Shown: positions 1 through 11,440, numbered from the stretch's first letter. The stretch: 64,000 nucleotides of DNA from Symsagittifera roscoffensis (GCF_963678635.1 NC_087066.1:50771581-50835580), one strand, 5' to 3'. The notes: generated by a model not told the origin, from the letters alone. Made by a program: numbers and translations.

Positions 1-821
1 AGATCCATCAGCAGGCAGGCTTTGCTCTCCTCGTCGTAGTTGATGAAATCGCTTTTCTTGCCCTTTGGATCCAGTTTCCGTCTGTTGCCTCGTTCCAGAT
101 AGTACGCCAGGCAACCGAACACACGCAAATAGCTCACTTTTGATGGTTGCCCATAGTGCATCGCTGTCGGAGAAAGGCGCTTCTCATTGCTGATTGTGGG
201 ACACAAGTTGCGAACGAACCCTCACAGCTGTCGACATTGCTCGCACCCAGAACATCTTCGGTAGCTTTGCTTGGGCCAGCAGACATCGAGTCATCTCGGT
301 GATCACTGTGTTGTAGCGCTCTGCTACACCATTCTGTTGGGGAGTATTGGACACACTGAACTCTTGCTTCACATTGAAGTCTCTACAAAATCTCTTATAT
401 GCATTTGAAGAATACTCACCTCCATTGTCAGTTCTCAGGCACTTCGGTGCTCAGTGCTCTGCCATAAACTCTTGGAATTTCAGTAGAGCATCACTCTTCT
501 TCACCAGGTACTTGACCACAGCCAGTCGACTGAACTCGTCGATGAAGCTCAAGGCATAGCGTGCACCATGCATACTCGGTATTTTAAATGTTCCCTGAAT
601 GTCACTGAAGACCTGTTTCCCTACTGCCGATGCTCTGCTGTCAGTCTTCTTGAGCACTGCTACTTCATGCATCTTAAAAGCTGTACACACTTCGCAGAAC
701 TCTAGCTTGCCCACATTGACAAACGATGAAAGATCCTACTGGTTGAGATGCCCCAGTTGTCGGTGCCACAACATTGCATCACTGGTATCCCTTCTTGTTT
801 TCGTCACTAGAGTCATCGGGT
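1..821 (-). pseudogene. Ty1/copia pol fragment (pre-integrase and integrase), copy 1
   Basis: The minus strand encodes the zinc-binding pre-integrase region (ending CEVCTAFKMHEV) and the integrase core of a Ty1/copia polyprotein. The catalytic aspartates (FSDIQGTF; RTDNGGEY) and glutamate (NGVAER) are recognisable by comparison with the second copy at 3,507-4,754. The frame is broken: near 451 a nonsense codon follows AEH where the sister copy has glycine, and the coding part runs off the window edge. At 821/822 the pre-integrase sequence joins directly to LTR sequence, so the 5' UTR, gag and protease are deleted. The junction shares a short GTTGAA with the intact sequence, which suggests a microhomology deletion. 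Not functional. Confidence 0.85.
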
Positions 822-1008
822 TGTTGAAGAATGAAATGAAAGAAGTGAATATAAATGACAGGACGAACTAAGTTTCACAAAAGTACCAGTTAATTATTTA
901 CAGACTAATTAAATAGTTTGAGATCACTAGTTGACCTTGTCTGAGTTTAATCAGCTTTGATTTTGATTCAATTAATCTGTCTTACCTTGTGATGGTCTGA
1001 CCTCAACA
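822..1008 (-). repeat. Truncated copia 5' LTR, copy 1
   Basis: These 187 bp match the outer part of the two complete copia LTRs at 5,690-5,969 and 8,123-8,402. On the minus strand it starts TGTTGAGGTCAGA, like them, but the inner 93 bp and the primer-binding site are missing because of the deletion that joins it to pol at 821. Confidence 0.8.
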
Positions 1009-1511
1009 ATTAAAAAGTCATATTAAAAACTAAACATTTGTTAGTTTAAAAATATAATAAAATTCAAAATTCAAAATGAGACAAATACAGCCCAAACCTT
1101 TCATCTTACACTGAATTTGCAAGGAAAAACTCAGTTTAAATTTTTTGAAGCATTTGATGATAATGGGAATTACACACAGCTACAAAAAATTTTTTTTTCG
1201 ATTTTACTTGGTGGTTGGCGTTTTTACGCCACCCTTCCATACGAGCGCGCTAGCGCGCGAGTTCCATCGATCCAAAAGGAACAGCTGTGTTGCTAGTTTT
1301 TAACGTTACGCCGATGGCCCATACAAGCCTGTTCTTGCAAACGAATCATGATTTTTTCCTCGGGTTTTTTCCATTGTAACTGGCTTGGGAAGTAGAGCAG
1401 ACGACTCTTCCCAGATTTTTCATGAAAATTCCTGGTTTCGAGCTTTTCCACTTTTTCTGAGAAAAATGGTATTAATTAAGTTAAAACATGAAAATTTTAT
1501 TTTTGTTCAAA

Positions 1512-1588
1512 GCAACGGTAAGATGGTCTGAAATATGTGTTCAGCACTGCCAGGCGTGGGGTTCCTGGTTCGAGCCCCAGCGGAAACA
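1512..1588 (+). other. tRNA-like / pol III box-B module in R1
   Basis: The segment contains GGTTCGAGCCC, which fits the pol III box B consensus, preceded about 50 bp upstream by a weak box-A-like stretch. It recurs near 6,473-6,548 and 8,890-8,964 in the other R1 copies with small changes. A cloverleaf cannot be drawn convincingly, so this looks like a tRNA-derived SINE-type module rather than a working tRNA. Confidence 0.45.
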
Positions 1589-2165
1589 AAAAAATTTTAT
1601 CCATTTTTTTCATGTGATATAGAATATCTTTTAAGCTAAAAAATATATTGTTATGCGGTCTTCGCTCTGATCGCTTATTTCACAAGCTGAAGGCTGTCAG
1701 TACAAATTTTGGGTGGTAGTTAATGATTGGAGGAAATCTATTTTTTTCCTAATTTTGCCCGTTTGTGCCTTTTTTGCTTCTGTGACGAAATAATTCAACA
1801 TTGTAGTCTTGTATTGTGTACCAAACCTTGTAGTCTTGTATTGTGTCAGTGGATAGGCAGCAACCGTAGTGAAAAGGAAAAAATGTGATTAATAAACCAC
1901 AGGTTGCAAATGGAGCCTCCGATTGAGGTATGAAACTAATTTTTTCATTTTTTTTTGTTTTGATCGATTTGAAATTTTTTTTAAAATCTCGTTTAAAAAT
2001 AATTAAACTCTTTTTGGGTAGTAGCAATTGGAAATGGCAACTGTCAGGGAACAGTAAAGTATCAGAAAAGATGTTCCAATATTAAAAAAGTTTTTTTTTT
2101 CAATATTTTTAGAACAATTTTACTTCTTCAAAAAATTCCTCCAAACCTAAGAGCTCATTTACTTC

Positions 2166-2205
2166 GGCAGTTCCGTAGCCCCGCAGGGCTGCTGCGGAAA
2201 CTGCC
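2166..2205. repeat. Imperfect hairpin in R1
   Basis: The arms GGCAGTTCCGTAGC and GCTGCGGAAACTGCC pair with few mismatches around a GC-rich loop. The same hairpin is present near 9,525-9,565 in the complete R1 copy. Confidence 0.6.
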
Positions 2206-2286
2206 ACAGACAGTCACATGTACAGCATCCTCCTCTCACATCGTTTGTTGAACAATTGTTTGGCTTCAGCCTAACCAACAGGCAAC

Positions 2287-2355
2287 GTTGCGCATTTAGT
2301 TAGAGCGCTAGCCTCGAGATCCACAGGTCTGGGGTTAGAATCCCGCTGTGAGCCG
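2287..2355 (+). other. Second tRNA-like module in R1
   Basis: A tRNA-like order is visible: a box-A-like TTAGTTAGAGCGCTAG, then an anticodon-arm-like region, then GGGGTTAGAATCCC as a one-mismatch box B. It is conserved near 9,655-9,720, where the box B reads GGTTAGAACCCC. The acceptor stem does not close well, so this is more likely a tRNA-derived SINE head than a tRNA gene. Confidence 0.45.
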
Positions 2356-2640
2356 ATCAGAAAAACTTTTTTTTTCAAACAAAAATTGTATCAAAGTCAC
2401 TGATGATGTGCAAACAGCAAATAACCAAGAACCCCGGTTGCGCCTCGGGCCCTGACCCTGCAAGGTTTGCATCTATTGTTTTTGTAAACTGATGTAAACA
2501 TTCAACGAGTTGCACAAATGATTGCGAAAATTAGCAAGACTATTCAATTTGAGGCACATATCTAAATGTTTCGGCTGCCATTTAACCGATCTTCAGTTGT
2601 TTTCGGCTAAGAAACTTTTCATGAACTTGAAGTTTCGAAG

Positions 2641-3331
2641 TATCTAGTTTTATGGTTAGTACAAACAGAAGTCGTTGCTGCTTCTAGTGAACCTTTCATC
2701 AAGTAGGAAAGTGCTCAGTGTCTGGTACCAATCTCTTCGTGCCTGTCGCAGCCCGTAGAGACTTCGCTGTAGCAAGTACCCTTGGCTGTCACCGCTGCTG
2801 AACCCCTATGGCTGCTCCATGTACACTACCTCTGCTAGCGAAGAGTTGAGGAAGGCTGACTTAGCATCCATCTGCTGAAATACAAGATTATCTTGTGCCC
2901 CTAGCACCAGCAGTATCCTCTTTGTTTCGGGTTTACAGGTTGGAGCAAATGTCTCATTGAAGTCAAGTCCTTCCATTTGCATGAACCTTTTTACTACATA
3001 TCGGGCTATGAACCGCTCCACTTGTCCCATCGCATCCCTCTTCACAGCAAGAACTCATCGTCCAGGGATAATTTTTCGAGATTTTGGTCTATCAACAAGT
3101 GTCCATGTTCCCAAGCCTTCTAGAGACTTCACCTCTAGAGCCATTGCTGCCAGCCACTGCTCCTTTTCGTGTCCAGACACTGCTTCTGAATAGCCCCTTG
3201 GCTCTTGAACTCCAGTCACTGAGGGATGGGTATAGGCCTGTCCGTATCGAATGGGTGGGTTCCTTGTCCTAACGGACAGACCTCTGTAATCGATGACCAG
3301 TAGAATGTGAATCTAGTGCTTCCTCCTCGAA
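2641..3331 (-). pseudogene. Ty1/copia reverse transcriptase fragment, copy 2
   Basis: The minus strand encodes the N-terminal part of the copia-type RT (RVT_2). GLDFNETFAPTCKPETKR and the segment QQMDAKSAFLNSSLAEVVYM are characteristic. Short frames overlap with shifts, and the sequence stops at about 2,641 against R1, so the YVDD box, RNase H and the 3' LTR are missing. It continues from the integrase part at higher coordinates. Confidence 0.85.
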
Positions 3332-4754
3332 CTAACTTTCCCCAGTAGCCCCCACTGAATCTACAGTATCACCCTCAGTTTGTGCGCTTCGTGCTTCGCT
3401 GGTTTTCGTCGTGCTTGGTTGCTCAATATCAATGCACCCCTCGATTGATAGCTCCAGGGTTTGTAATGGTTCACTGTCAACCATGAAGTCAACTGGAATG
3501 ATGTTGTCATTGAAAGTCATGCTTCTTGCTAGCACCACCAGTCTTGTCTCTAGATCCATCAGCAGGTAGGCTTTGCTCTCCTCGTCGTAGTTGATGAACT
3601 CGCTTTTCTTGCCCTTTGGATCCAGTTTCCGTCTGTTGCCTCGATCCAGATAGTACGCCAGGCAACCGAGCACACGCAAATAGCTGACTTTTGATGGTTG
3701 CCCATAGTGCATCGCTGTCTGAGAAAGGCGCTTCTTTTTGCTGGATGTGAGACACAAGTTGCGAACGAACCCTCACAGCTCTCGACATTGCTCGCACCCA
3801 GAACATCTTCGGTAGCTTTGTTTGGGCCAGCAGACATCGAGTCATCTCGGTGATCACTGTGTTGTAGCGCTCTGCTACACCATTCTGTTGGGGAGTATTG
3901 GACACACTGAACTCTTGCTTCACATTGAAGTCTCTACAAAATCTCTTATATGCATTTGACGAATACTCACCTCCATTGTCAGTTCTCAGGCACTTCGGTG
4001 CTCCATGCTCTGCCATAAACTCTTGGAATTTCAGTAGAGCATCACTCTTCTTCACCAGGTACTTGACCACAGCCAGTCGACTGAACTCGTCGATGAAGCT
4101 CAAGGCAGAGCGTGCAACATGCATACTCGGTACTTTAAATGTTCCCTGAATGTCACTGAAGACCTGTTGCCCTACTGCCGATGCTCTACTGTCAGTCTTC
4201 TTGAGCACTGCTACTTCATGCATCTTAAAAGCTGTACACACTTCGCAGAACTCTAGCTTGCGCACATTCACAAGCGATGAAAGATCCTGCTGGTTGAGAT
4301 GCCCCAGTTGTCGGTGCCACAACATTGCATCACTGGTATCCCTTCTTGTTTTTGTCACTAGAGTCATCGGGTTTCCGTTGAACTTGCACTCAAGGAAAAA
4401 AAGCTTGCCGCGCTGCTTCACAGGTAGCTGTCCCCCATCTGGCGCCAGTAGATGTGACGCATCTGCGGCGAAACTGATGCTTGAGCCTCTAGCCAGAGCT
4501 GAGCTCACACTCACCAAGTTCACATTGTAGCTCGGCACAAACAGCTTATTGTGAAAAGTGTAGCTCCTCACAGCATCATGGCAGTCCCTGATCCCCACTT
4601 CCACCGTTCCTTTGCCCTCAGTCATTGACAGCGTGCAGTTGGGGTTCTCCACAGTTGTCCCTTCCATCCAGCTCTCAAAGCTGGAAAATAAAGCCCTATC
4701 GCGCACCGCATGATCAGTGCATCCCGTATCCACAATGAGGTCGTCTCCCTTCAT
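3332..4754 (-). pseudogene. Ty1/copia protease-integrase, copy 2
   Basis: The longest frame (3,507-4,754, 415 residues) starts with the aspartic protease (IVDTGCTDH). It then has the pre-integrase histidine/cysteine region (WHRQLGHLNQ, later CEVCTAF) and the integrase core with D (FSDIQG), D (RTDNGGEY) and E (NGVAER). The integrase C-terminal part continues in another frame at 3,332-3,757 (KSEFINYDEESKAYLLMD), so a frameshift breaks the polyprotein between core and C-terminal domain. Protease-integrase-RT order identifies Ty1/copia rather than Ty3/gypsy. Confidence 0.9.
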
Positions 4755-5603
4755 TGAAATTGCAGCACAACAACTGAAGAACCCTGTCCTCCCCTGCTTG
4801 CACTCCCTTGCAAAATGTCCAGGTTGCCTTCACTTGAAGCACCCTTAATTCTTTGCTCCTGGCTCACCTGTTTCATTCGACCCACTACCTAGAGCACTGG
4901 ATTAACCGCTGTCACTTTTGGATTTGCAGTCATTCGCCATATGACCCTTCAGACCGCACCAATAGCAGCCACTACTTGACACTCCATTCTTCTTCCTCAC
5001 AGCTTCCATGGCTATATGACCATGTCCAGTCCTCTATCCACATCGAGCCTTCCTGTCTGGTAGCCCACTGATCACCATAGCATTGAACAGCCTGTCCGCG
5101 GTTGCTTCTCCAGCTTCGCTCAACCGCGTCATCAGCACTTGACTGCGAACGAAGTAGTCGTCCAGATCCTCCTCTGATCCCAGGCGCAGCTTAGCAAGCT
5201 GACCTACTAGACTGACCGCCGTCGGCTTCTCTACACTGCAAAACTTCTCTTGAAGCAGCTTCCAAGCCTTCGTCTTATCGCCATAGCCATCTGTTCCCAC
5301 GCAGTTGTTCTTAATGTACATCAAAGTGGTGTTGTTGAGCACCAGAGCCAGGTGGGACCACACAGTGTTTCGAGTGTCTTTCCTCTGCTGGATCAACAGT
5401 ACTCGCTCCTGCATCTTGGTATCAGAGGCTGCCTGCTGATCAGCATTCGGACTCTCGGGGAGAGTAGGCTCAGCATCTGGCAGACCATCATTGTCCATCA
5501 CTGTCCTGAACAGGCCCAGGGTGTGCATGAGTGCCACAAACTTTGTTGAACAAGCATGAAAATCTTCAGACTTTTCACGAAAAGCAGCCAGTTTCAAGTC
5601 CAT
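4755..5603 (-). pseudogene. Ty1/copia gag with two zinc knuckles, copy 2
   Basis: The gag frame begins MDLKLAAFREKSEDF at 5,603 and is open for 189 residues to a stop at 5,034. The segment LRLGSEEDLDDYFVRSQVLM is typical of copia-type Gag. Beyond the TAG the frame continues with an intact CCHC knuckle (CYWCGLKGHMANDC, around 4,925-4,970). A second knuckle (GHFAREC, around 4,800-4,845) has a TGA in place of its second cysteine. Both lesions are shared with the duplicated copy at 7,188-8,036, so they predate that duplication. Confidence 0.85.
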
Positions 5604-5675
5604 CGTTGCTTAAGGCTGCTGGCAAAAAGTTAAAAAACTCTGACAGAAAAATAGTACAAGTAAAAAATTAGAAAT

Positions 5676-5689
5676 CTGGGCCCATAACC
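5676..5689 (-). other. copia primer-binding site (initiator tRNA-Met anticodon arm)
   Basis: The minus strand reads GGTTATGGGCCCAG directly after the LTR end. This is complementary to the anticodon arm of the metazoan initiator tRNA-Met (CTGGGCCCATAACC). Drosophila copia is primed by a tRNA-iMet fragment at an equivalent site. Confidence 0.85.
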
Positions 5690-5969
5690 TGTGACGATTC
5701 AGAGTTAGAGCAACTAGGATTAAGAGCTGGGGTTAGAAACTGAATCTGAGGTTTGGACTGAGGATTTAGAAAAAGCAGTGATTGTTGAAGAATGAATTGA
5801 AAGAAGTGAATATAAATGACATGACAAACTAAGTATCACAAAAATACCAGTTAATTATTTACAGACTAATTAAATAGTTTATGATTACTAGTTGACCTTG
5901 TCTGAGTTTAATCATCTTTGATTTTGATTCAATTAATCTGTCTGACCTTGAGATGTTCTGACCTCAACA
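5690..5969 (-). repeat. copia 5' LTR, copy 2 (280 bp)
   Basis: On the minus strand it begins TGTTGAGGTCAGA and ends TCGTCACA immediately before the primer-binding site. It has the same length as the LTR at 8,123-8,402 and near-identical sequence. Confidence 0.85.
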
Positions 5970-6701
5970 ATTAAATAGTCATATTAAAAACTAAACATTT
6001 GTTAGTTTAAAAATATAATAAAATTCAAAATTCAAAACGAGACAAATACAGATCAAACCTTTCATTTTACACTGAATTTGCAAGGAAAAACTCAGTTTGG
6101 ATTTTTTGAACGATTTGATGATAATGGGAATTACACACAGCTACAAAAAAAAATTCGATTTTACTTGGTGGCTGGCGTTTTTACGCCACCCCTCCATACG
6201 AGCGCGCGCTAGTGCGCGAGTTTCATCGATCCAAAAGAAGCAGCTGTGTCGTTAGTTTTTAACGTTACGCCGATGGCCTATACAAGCCTGATCTCGAAAA
6301 CGAATCATGATTTTTTCCTCGGGTTTTTTCCATTGTAACTGGCTTGGGAAGTAGAGCAGATGTTTTTTCCCCGATTTTTCATGAAAATTCCTGGTTTCGA
6401 GCTTTTCCACTTTCTTCTGGGAAAAATGGTATTAATTGAGTTAAAACATGAAAATTTTGTTTTTGTTCAAAGCAACGGTATGATGGTCTGAAGGATGTGC
6501 TCAGCACTGCCAGGCGTGGGGTGCCTGATTCGAGCCCCAGCGGAAACAAAAAAATTTTATCCATTTTTTTCATGTGATATAGAATATCTTTTAAGCTAAA
6601 AAGTATAATGACATGCGGTCTTCGCTCTGATTGCTTATTTTACAAGCTGATGGCTGTGAGTACAAATTTTGGGTGGTCGTTAATGATTAGAGGAAAACTA
6701 T
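5970..6701. repeat. R1 repeat, partial copy 2
   Basis: This matches the first 730 bp of R1, including the palindromic patch and first box-B module. It stops abruptly at about 6,701, where it joins copia pre-integrase sequence. That junction is the breakpoint of the 2.4 kb tandem duplication. Confidence 0.8.
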
Positions 6702-7187
6702 TGACAAGCGATGAAAGACCCTGCTGGTTGAGATGCCCCAGTTGTCGGTGCCACAACATTGCATCACTGGTATCCCTTCTTGTTTTCGTCACTAGAGTCA
6801 TCGGGTTTCCGTTGAACTTGCACTCAAGGAAGAAAAGCTTGCCGCGCTGCTTCACAGGTAGCTGACCCCATCTGGCGCCAGTAGATGTGACGCATCTGCG
6901 GCGAAACTGATGCTTGAGCCTCTAGCCAGAGCTGAGCTCACACTCACCAAGTTCACATTGTAGCTCGGCACAAACAGCTTATTGTGAAAAGTGTAGCTCC
7001 TCACAGCATCATGGCAGTCCCTGATCCCCACTTCCACCGTTCCTTTGCCCTCAGTCATTGACAGCGTGCAGTTGGGGTTCTCCACAGTTGTCCCTTCCAT
7101 CCAGCTCTCAAAGCTGGAAAATAAAGCCCTATCGCGCACCGCATGATCAGTGCATCCCGTATCCACAATGAGGTCGTCTCCCTTCAT
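6702..7187 (-). pseudogene. Ty1/copia protease and pre-integrase fragment, copy 3
   Basis: This repeats about 4,268-4,754: protease IVDTGCTDH, then the start of the pre-integrase domain (WHRQLGHLNQQ). A one-base deletion near 6,864 relative to copy 2 shifts the frame, and the coding sequence is cut at about 6,702 by the duplication junction, so integrase, RT and RNase H are absent. Confidence 0.85.
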
Positions 7188-8036
7188 TGAAATTGCAGCA
7201 CAACAACTGAAGAACCCTGTCCTCCCCTGCTTGCACTCCCTTGCAAAATGTCCAGGTTGCCTTCACTTGAAGCACCCTTAATTCTTTGCTCCTGGCTCAC
7301 CTGTTTCATTCGACCCACTACCTAGAGCACTGGATTAACCGCTGTCACTTTTGGATTTGCAGTCATTCGCCATATGACCCTTCAGACCGCACCAATAGCA
7401 GCCACTACTTGACACTCCATTCTTCTTCCTCACAGCTTCCATGGCTATATGACCATGTCCAGTCCTCTATCCACATCGAGCCTTCCTGTCTGGTAGCCCA
7501 CTGATCACCATAGCATTGAACAGCCTGTCCGCGGTTGCTTCTCCAGCTTCGCTCAACCGCGTCATCAGCACTTGACTGCGAACGAAGTAGTCGTCCAGAT
7601 CCTCCTCTGATCCCAGGCGCAGCTTAGCAAGCTGACCTACTAGACTGACCGCCGTCGGCTTCTCTACACTGCAAAACTTCTCTTGAAGCAGCTTCCAAGC
7701 CTTCGTCTTATCGCCATAGCCATCTGTTCCCACGCAGTTGTTCTTAATGTACATCAAAGTGGTGTTGTTGAGCACCAGAGCCAGGTGGGACCACACAGTG
7801 TTTCGAGTGTCTTTCCTCTGCTGGATCAACAGTACTCGCTCCTGCATCTTGGTATCAGAGGCTGCCTGCTGATCGGCATTCGGACTCTCGGGGAGAGTAG
7901 GCTCAGCATCTGGCAGACCATCATTGTCCATCACTGTCCTGAACAGGCCCAGGGTGTGCATGAGTGCCACAAACTTTGTTGAACAAGCATGAAAATCTTC
8001 AGACTTTTCACGAAAAGCAGCCAGTTTCAAGTCCAT
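7188..8036 (-). pseudogene. Ty1/copia gag, copy 3
   Basis: It is nearly identical to 4,755-5,603: a 189-residue gag frame starting at 8,036 and ending in the same TAG at 7,467, the intact first zinc knuckle, and the same TGA in the second knuckle. Sharing these inactivating sites shows that copies 2 and 3 arose by duplication of one dead element, not by independent retrotransposition. Confidence 0.85.
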
Positions 8037-8108
8037 CGTTGCTTAAGGCTGCTGGCAAAAAGTTAAAAAACTCTGACAGAAAAATAGTACAAGTAAAAAA
8101 TTAGAAAT

Positions 8109-8122
8109 CTGGGCCCATAACC
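8109..8122 (-). other. copia primer-binding site, copy 3
   Basis: Same GGTTATGGGCCCAG match to the initiator tRNA-Met anticodon arm as at 5,676-5,689, abutting the LTR. Confidence 0.85.
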
Positions 8123-8402
8123 TGTGACGATTCAGAGTTAGAGCAACTAGGATTAAGAGCTGGGGTTAGAAACTGAATCTGAGGTTTGGACTGAGGATTT
8201 AGAAAAAGCAGTGATTGTTGAAGAATGAATTGAAAGAAGTGAATATAAATGACATGACAAACTAAGTATCACAAAAATACCAGTTAATTATTTACAGACT
8301 AATTAAATAGTTTATGATCACTAGTTGACCTTGTCTGAGTTTAATCATCTTTGATTTTGATTCAATTAATCTGTCTGACCTTGAGATGTTCTGACCTCAA
8401 CA
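8123..8402 (-). repeat. copia 5' LTR, copy 3 (280 bp)
   Basis: Near-identical to 5,690-5,969, offset by about 2,433 bp as part of the tandem duplication. Confidence 0.85.
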
Positions 8403-10020
8403 ATTAAATAGTCATATTAAAAACTAAACATTTGTTAGTTTAAAAATATATTAAAATTCAAAATTCAAAACGAGACAAATACAGATCAAACCTTTCATTT
8501 TACACTGAATTTGCAAGGAAAAACTCAGTTTGGATTTTTTGAACGATTTGATGATAATGGGAATTACACACAGCTACAAAAAAAATTAGGTTTTACTTGT
8601 TGGTTGGCGTTTTTACGAGCGCGCGCTAGTGAGCGAGTTTCATCGATCCAAAAGGAGCAGATGTGTCGTTAGTTTTTAACGTTACGCCGATGGCCTATAC
8701 AAGCCTGATCTCGCAAACGAACCATGATTTTTTCCTCGGGTTTTTTCCATTGTAACTGGATTGGGAAGTAGAGCAGATGATTCTTCCCCGATTTTTCATG
8801 AAAATTCCTGGTTTCGAGCTTTTCCACTTTTTTCTGGGAAAAATGGTTTTATTGGAGTTAAAACATGAAAATTTTATTTTTGTTCAAAGCAACGGTATGA
8901 TGGTCTGAAGGATGTGCTCAGCACTGCCAGGCGTGGGGTGCCTGGTTCGAGCCCCAGCGGAAACAAAAAAATTTTATTCATTTTTTTCATGTGATATAGA
9001 ATATCTTTTAAGCTAAAAAAATATAATGACATGCGGTCTTTGCTCTGATCGCTTATTTCACAAGCTAAAGGCTGTGAGTACAAATTTTGGGTGGTAGTTA
9101 ATGATTAGAGGAAAACTATGTTTTTTCTAATTTTGCCAATTTGTGCCTTTTTTGCTTCTGTGACGAAACAGTTCAACATTGTAGTCTTGTATTGTGTACC
9201 AAACGGTCAGTGGATAGGCAGCAACCGTAGTGGAAAAGGAAAAAATGTTGATTAATAAACCACAGTTTGCAAATGGAGCCTCCGATTGAGGTATGAACCT
9301 ACTTTTTTCAATTTTTTTGCTTTAATCGATTTGAAATTTTTTTTAAAATCTCGTTTAAAAATAATTAAACTATTTTTGGGTGGTAGCAATTGGAAATCGC
9401 AACTGTCAGGGAACAGGAAAATATCAGAAAAGATGTTCTTATATTAAAAATTTTTTTTTCATAATTTTTTAAACAATTTTACTTTTTCAAAAAATTCCTC
9501 CAAACTTAATAGCTCATTTACTCCCGCAGTTTCCGTAGCCCCGCAGGGCTGCTGCGGAAACTGCCACAGACAGTCACATGAACAGCATCCTCTTCTCACA
9601 TCGTTTGTTGAACAATTGTTTGGCTTCAGCCTAACCAACAGGCAACGTTGCGCAGTTAGTTAGAGCGCTAGCCTCGAGATCCACAGGTCTGGGGTTAGAA
9701 CCCCGCTGTGAGCCGATCAGAAAAACTATTTTTTTTTCAAACAGAAATTGTATCAAAGTCACTGATTATGTGCAAACAGCAAATAACCAAAAACCCCGGT
9801 TGCGCCTCGCGCCCTGACCCTGCTAGGTTTGCATCAATTATTTTTGTAAACTGATGTAAACATTCAACGAGTTGCACAAATGATTGCGAAAAATTAGCAA
9901 GACTATTCAATTTAGGGCACATCCCTAAATGTTTCGACTGCCATTTAACCGATCTTCAGTTGTTTTCGACTAAGAATTTTTTCATGAACTTGAAGTTTTG
10001 AAGACTCTAGTTTTATGGTT
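8403..10020. repeat. R1 repeat, copy 3
   Basis: A complete R1 with both box-B modules and the hairpin. Compared with the partial copy it has a short deletion in the palindromic patch near 8,610. It ends at about 10,020, the same place where copy 1 meets copia RT, which supports this as a true repeat boundary. Confidence 0.75.
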
Positions 10021-11440
10021 TTTTTTCACTTTTTCTCCCATCAATCAATCTCAAAAAGCCAAATTTTTTAAAGTTATATTTTTAGTTGTGTAGGGAACTA
10101 TAATTTGCCACTTCAATTCGGAGTGGATGTCTTCATCGAAGTATAAAAAACTTGGTTCAAAACTTTCATTTCGATTGCCAAAATTGGTCTAGATAAGAAA
10201 TTTTACAAACAATTAAAAATCGAAAGATGAAACAAAAAGATGCATCAATTGAAGCAGCTTTTAGGTGTTTTTTTATGACTGAGTTTTGATTGAAAAACAA
10301 TCTTTAAATGACTCTATTTTTACATCTGGAACTTTATGGAAAGAAAACTAAACAAAAAAGTTTGAAATTTAGCTTGAGAAACACTTAATCAATTCATTAT
10401 TTTGAAAATGGAACAAAAACCATTATAACCACAACTAAATTTACACCAAACTTCGAAAAATTTGGCGGAACATTTTTGCTCGGGGTGTTTTGTCTTCTTT
10501 CACACAAGTTGCGACTTATCAAGTTGCTAATTTGGCAGAATTTTTTATTCGCCCAAGAAATGTTGATGCTTTTGTCTCAATTATCCAAACCTGCTATCGT
10601 TTTTAGCCAAAACATGATGATTTAAAAACTGTCAGTTTAGGATTTTTACCGCGCCCTATTTAACTAGCTATGTTGTCGGTGCAAAAAAAAATCCGGCCTA
10701 AAAATTAGATTAAAATGAATTGAGCTAGCTAGTTAGATCATATTTTGCCCCTACTAGATGAAAAACATCACTTTGTAGTTGAAATTGCGAGTGTGAGAAG
10801 AAGTGTCAAAAAAATCAGTTTTCATTTTTTAAAATAAAATTGTTAAGCCGGAACGTTCTGGTGCTCGTCCTGATACTTGCACTTTTTTGTCGTATTACTG
10901 CTCAGCCGTATTAGGAAGCAAAAATCCTCCAAAAATGTGAAAAGTGGGAAAGTGAAAACGAGCAAAAAATTACCTTGGCATTTTTTTCTGAAACGGGTCA
11001 GTTAGAATTCGCGACATTTTTTTTAAACCTGTGAAGGATTTGAACAAGTCTGACCCAGTGCACAGTCGTTCTTCACTGGGTTTGAATTCAAAGAATCTGA
11101 GAAAAACATAACTGCCTAGAATTCTAACTCAATTTTTTGACATATATGTACTATACAAGGCAGGGCTCTTTTCTAATCTACTTTTTGGTTTTTGTTAAAA
11201 TCAACTTTTCCTCAAAGCTCAGAAAAAGGTTTATGTAAGTAATGCTAAATCCTATTGTCAGTACGAAGAATTGACCAGACATGAACACATTTTTTTTCAT
11301 ATGCAATTTGGCGTATAAACATATTGTTTTAAACATTGTTAAATTATCGTACTTAAGCTTAAGTTGTGAGAAATTGTGAAAAAGCCCTGAGCAGTTTGAA
11401 TTGTCCGTGCCCGTGCGTTTAATTAATTTTTTTCTGTTTT
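10021..11440. other. Non-coding, AT-rich stretch
   Basis: No convincing gene. A fragment near 10,455-10,530 (GGAACATTTTTGCTCGGGGTG) resembles the 5' part of the R2 repeat. The upstream exons expected for the lipocalin-like gene at 11,441 could lie here, but I could not identify them. Confidence 0.4.

Larger units (their letters stand above)
1009..2640. repeat. R1 repeat, copy 1 (uncharacterised, about 1.6 kb)
   Basis: A non-coding block repeated at 5,970-6,701 (partial) and 8,403-10,020. It contains a GC-rich palindromic patch (GAGCGCGCTAGCGCGCGAG near 1,242), two tRNA-like box-B modules (near 1,512-1,588 and 2,287-2,355) and a hairpin at 2,166-2,205. Each copy lies immediately outside the 5' LTR end of a minus-strand copia copy, so R1 is either the original flank that was co-duplicated or a separate element. 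I see no protein coding in it. Confidence 0.75.

Noticed and set aside
2287-2355. Functional tRNA gene
   Set aside because: Box A and B resemblance is real but the acceptor and T stems do not close and the unit is duplicated with R1, so a tRNA-derived repeat is more likely.
3898-4530. Plus-strand frames rich in Ser/Cys across the copia copies
   Set aside because: They are reverse-frame shadows of copia pol and recur wherever pol recurs.
5783-5969. A 187-bp LTR with ends TGTTGA...TCAACA on the plus strand
   Set aside because: The primer-binding site on the minus strand lies 93 bp further in, so the true LTR is the 280-bp segment 5,690-5,969; the apparent short inverted ends are coincidental.
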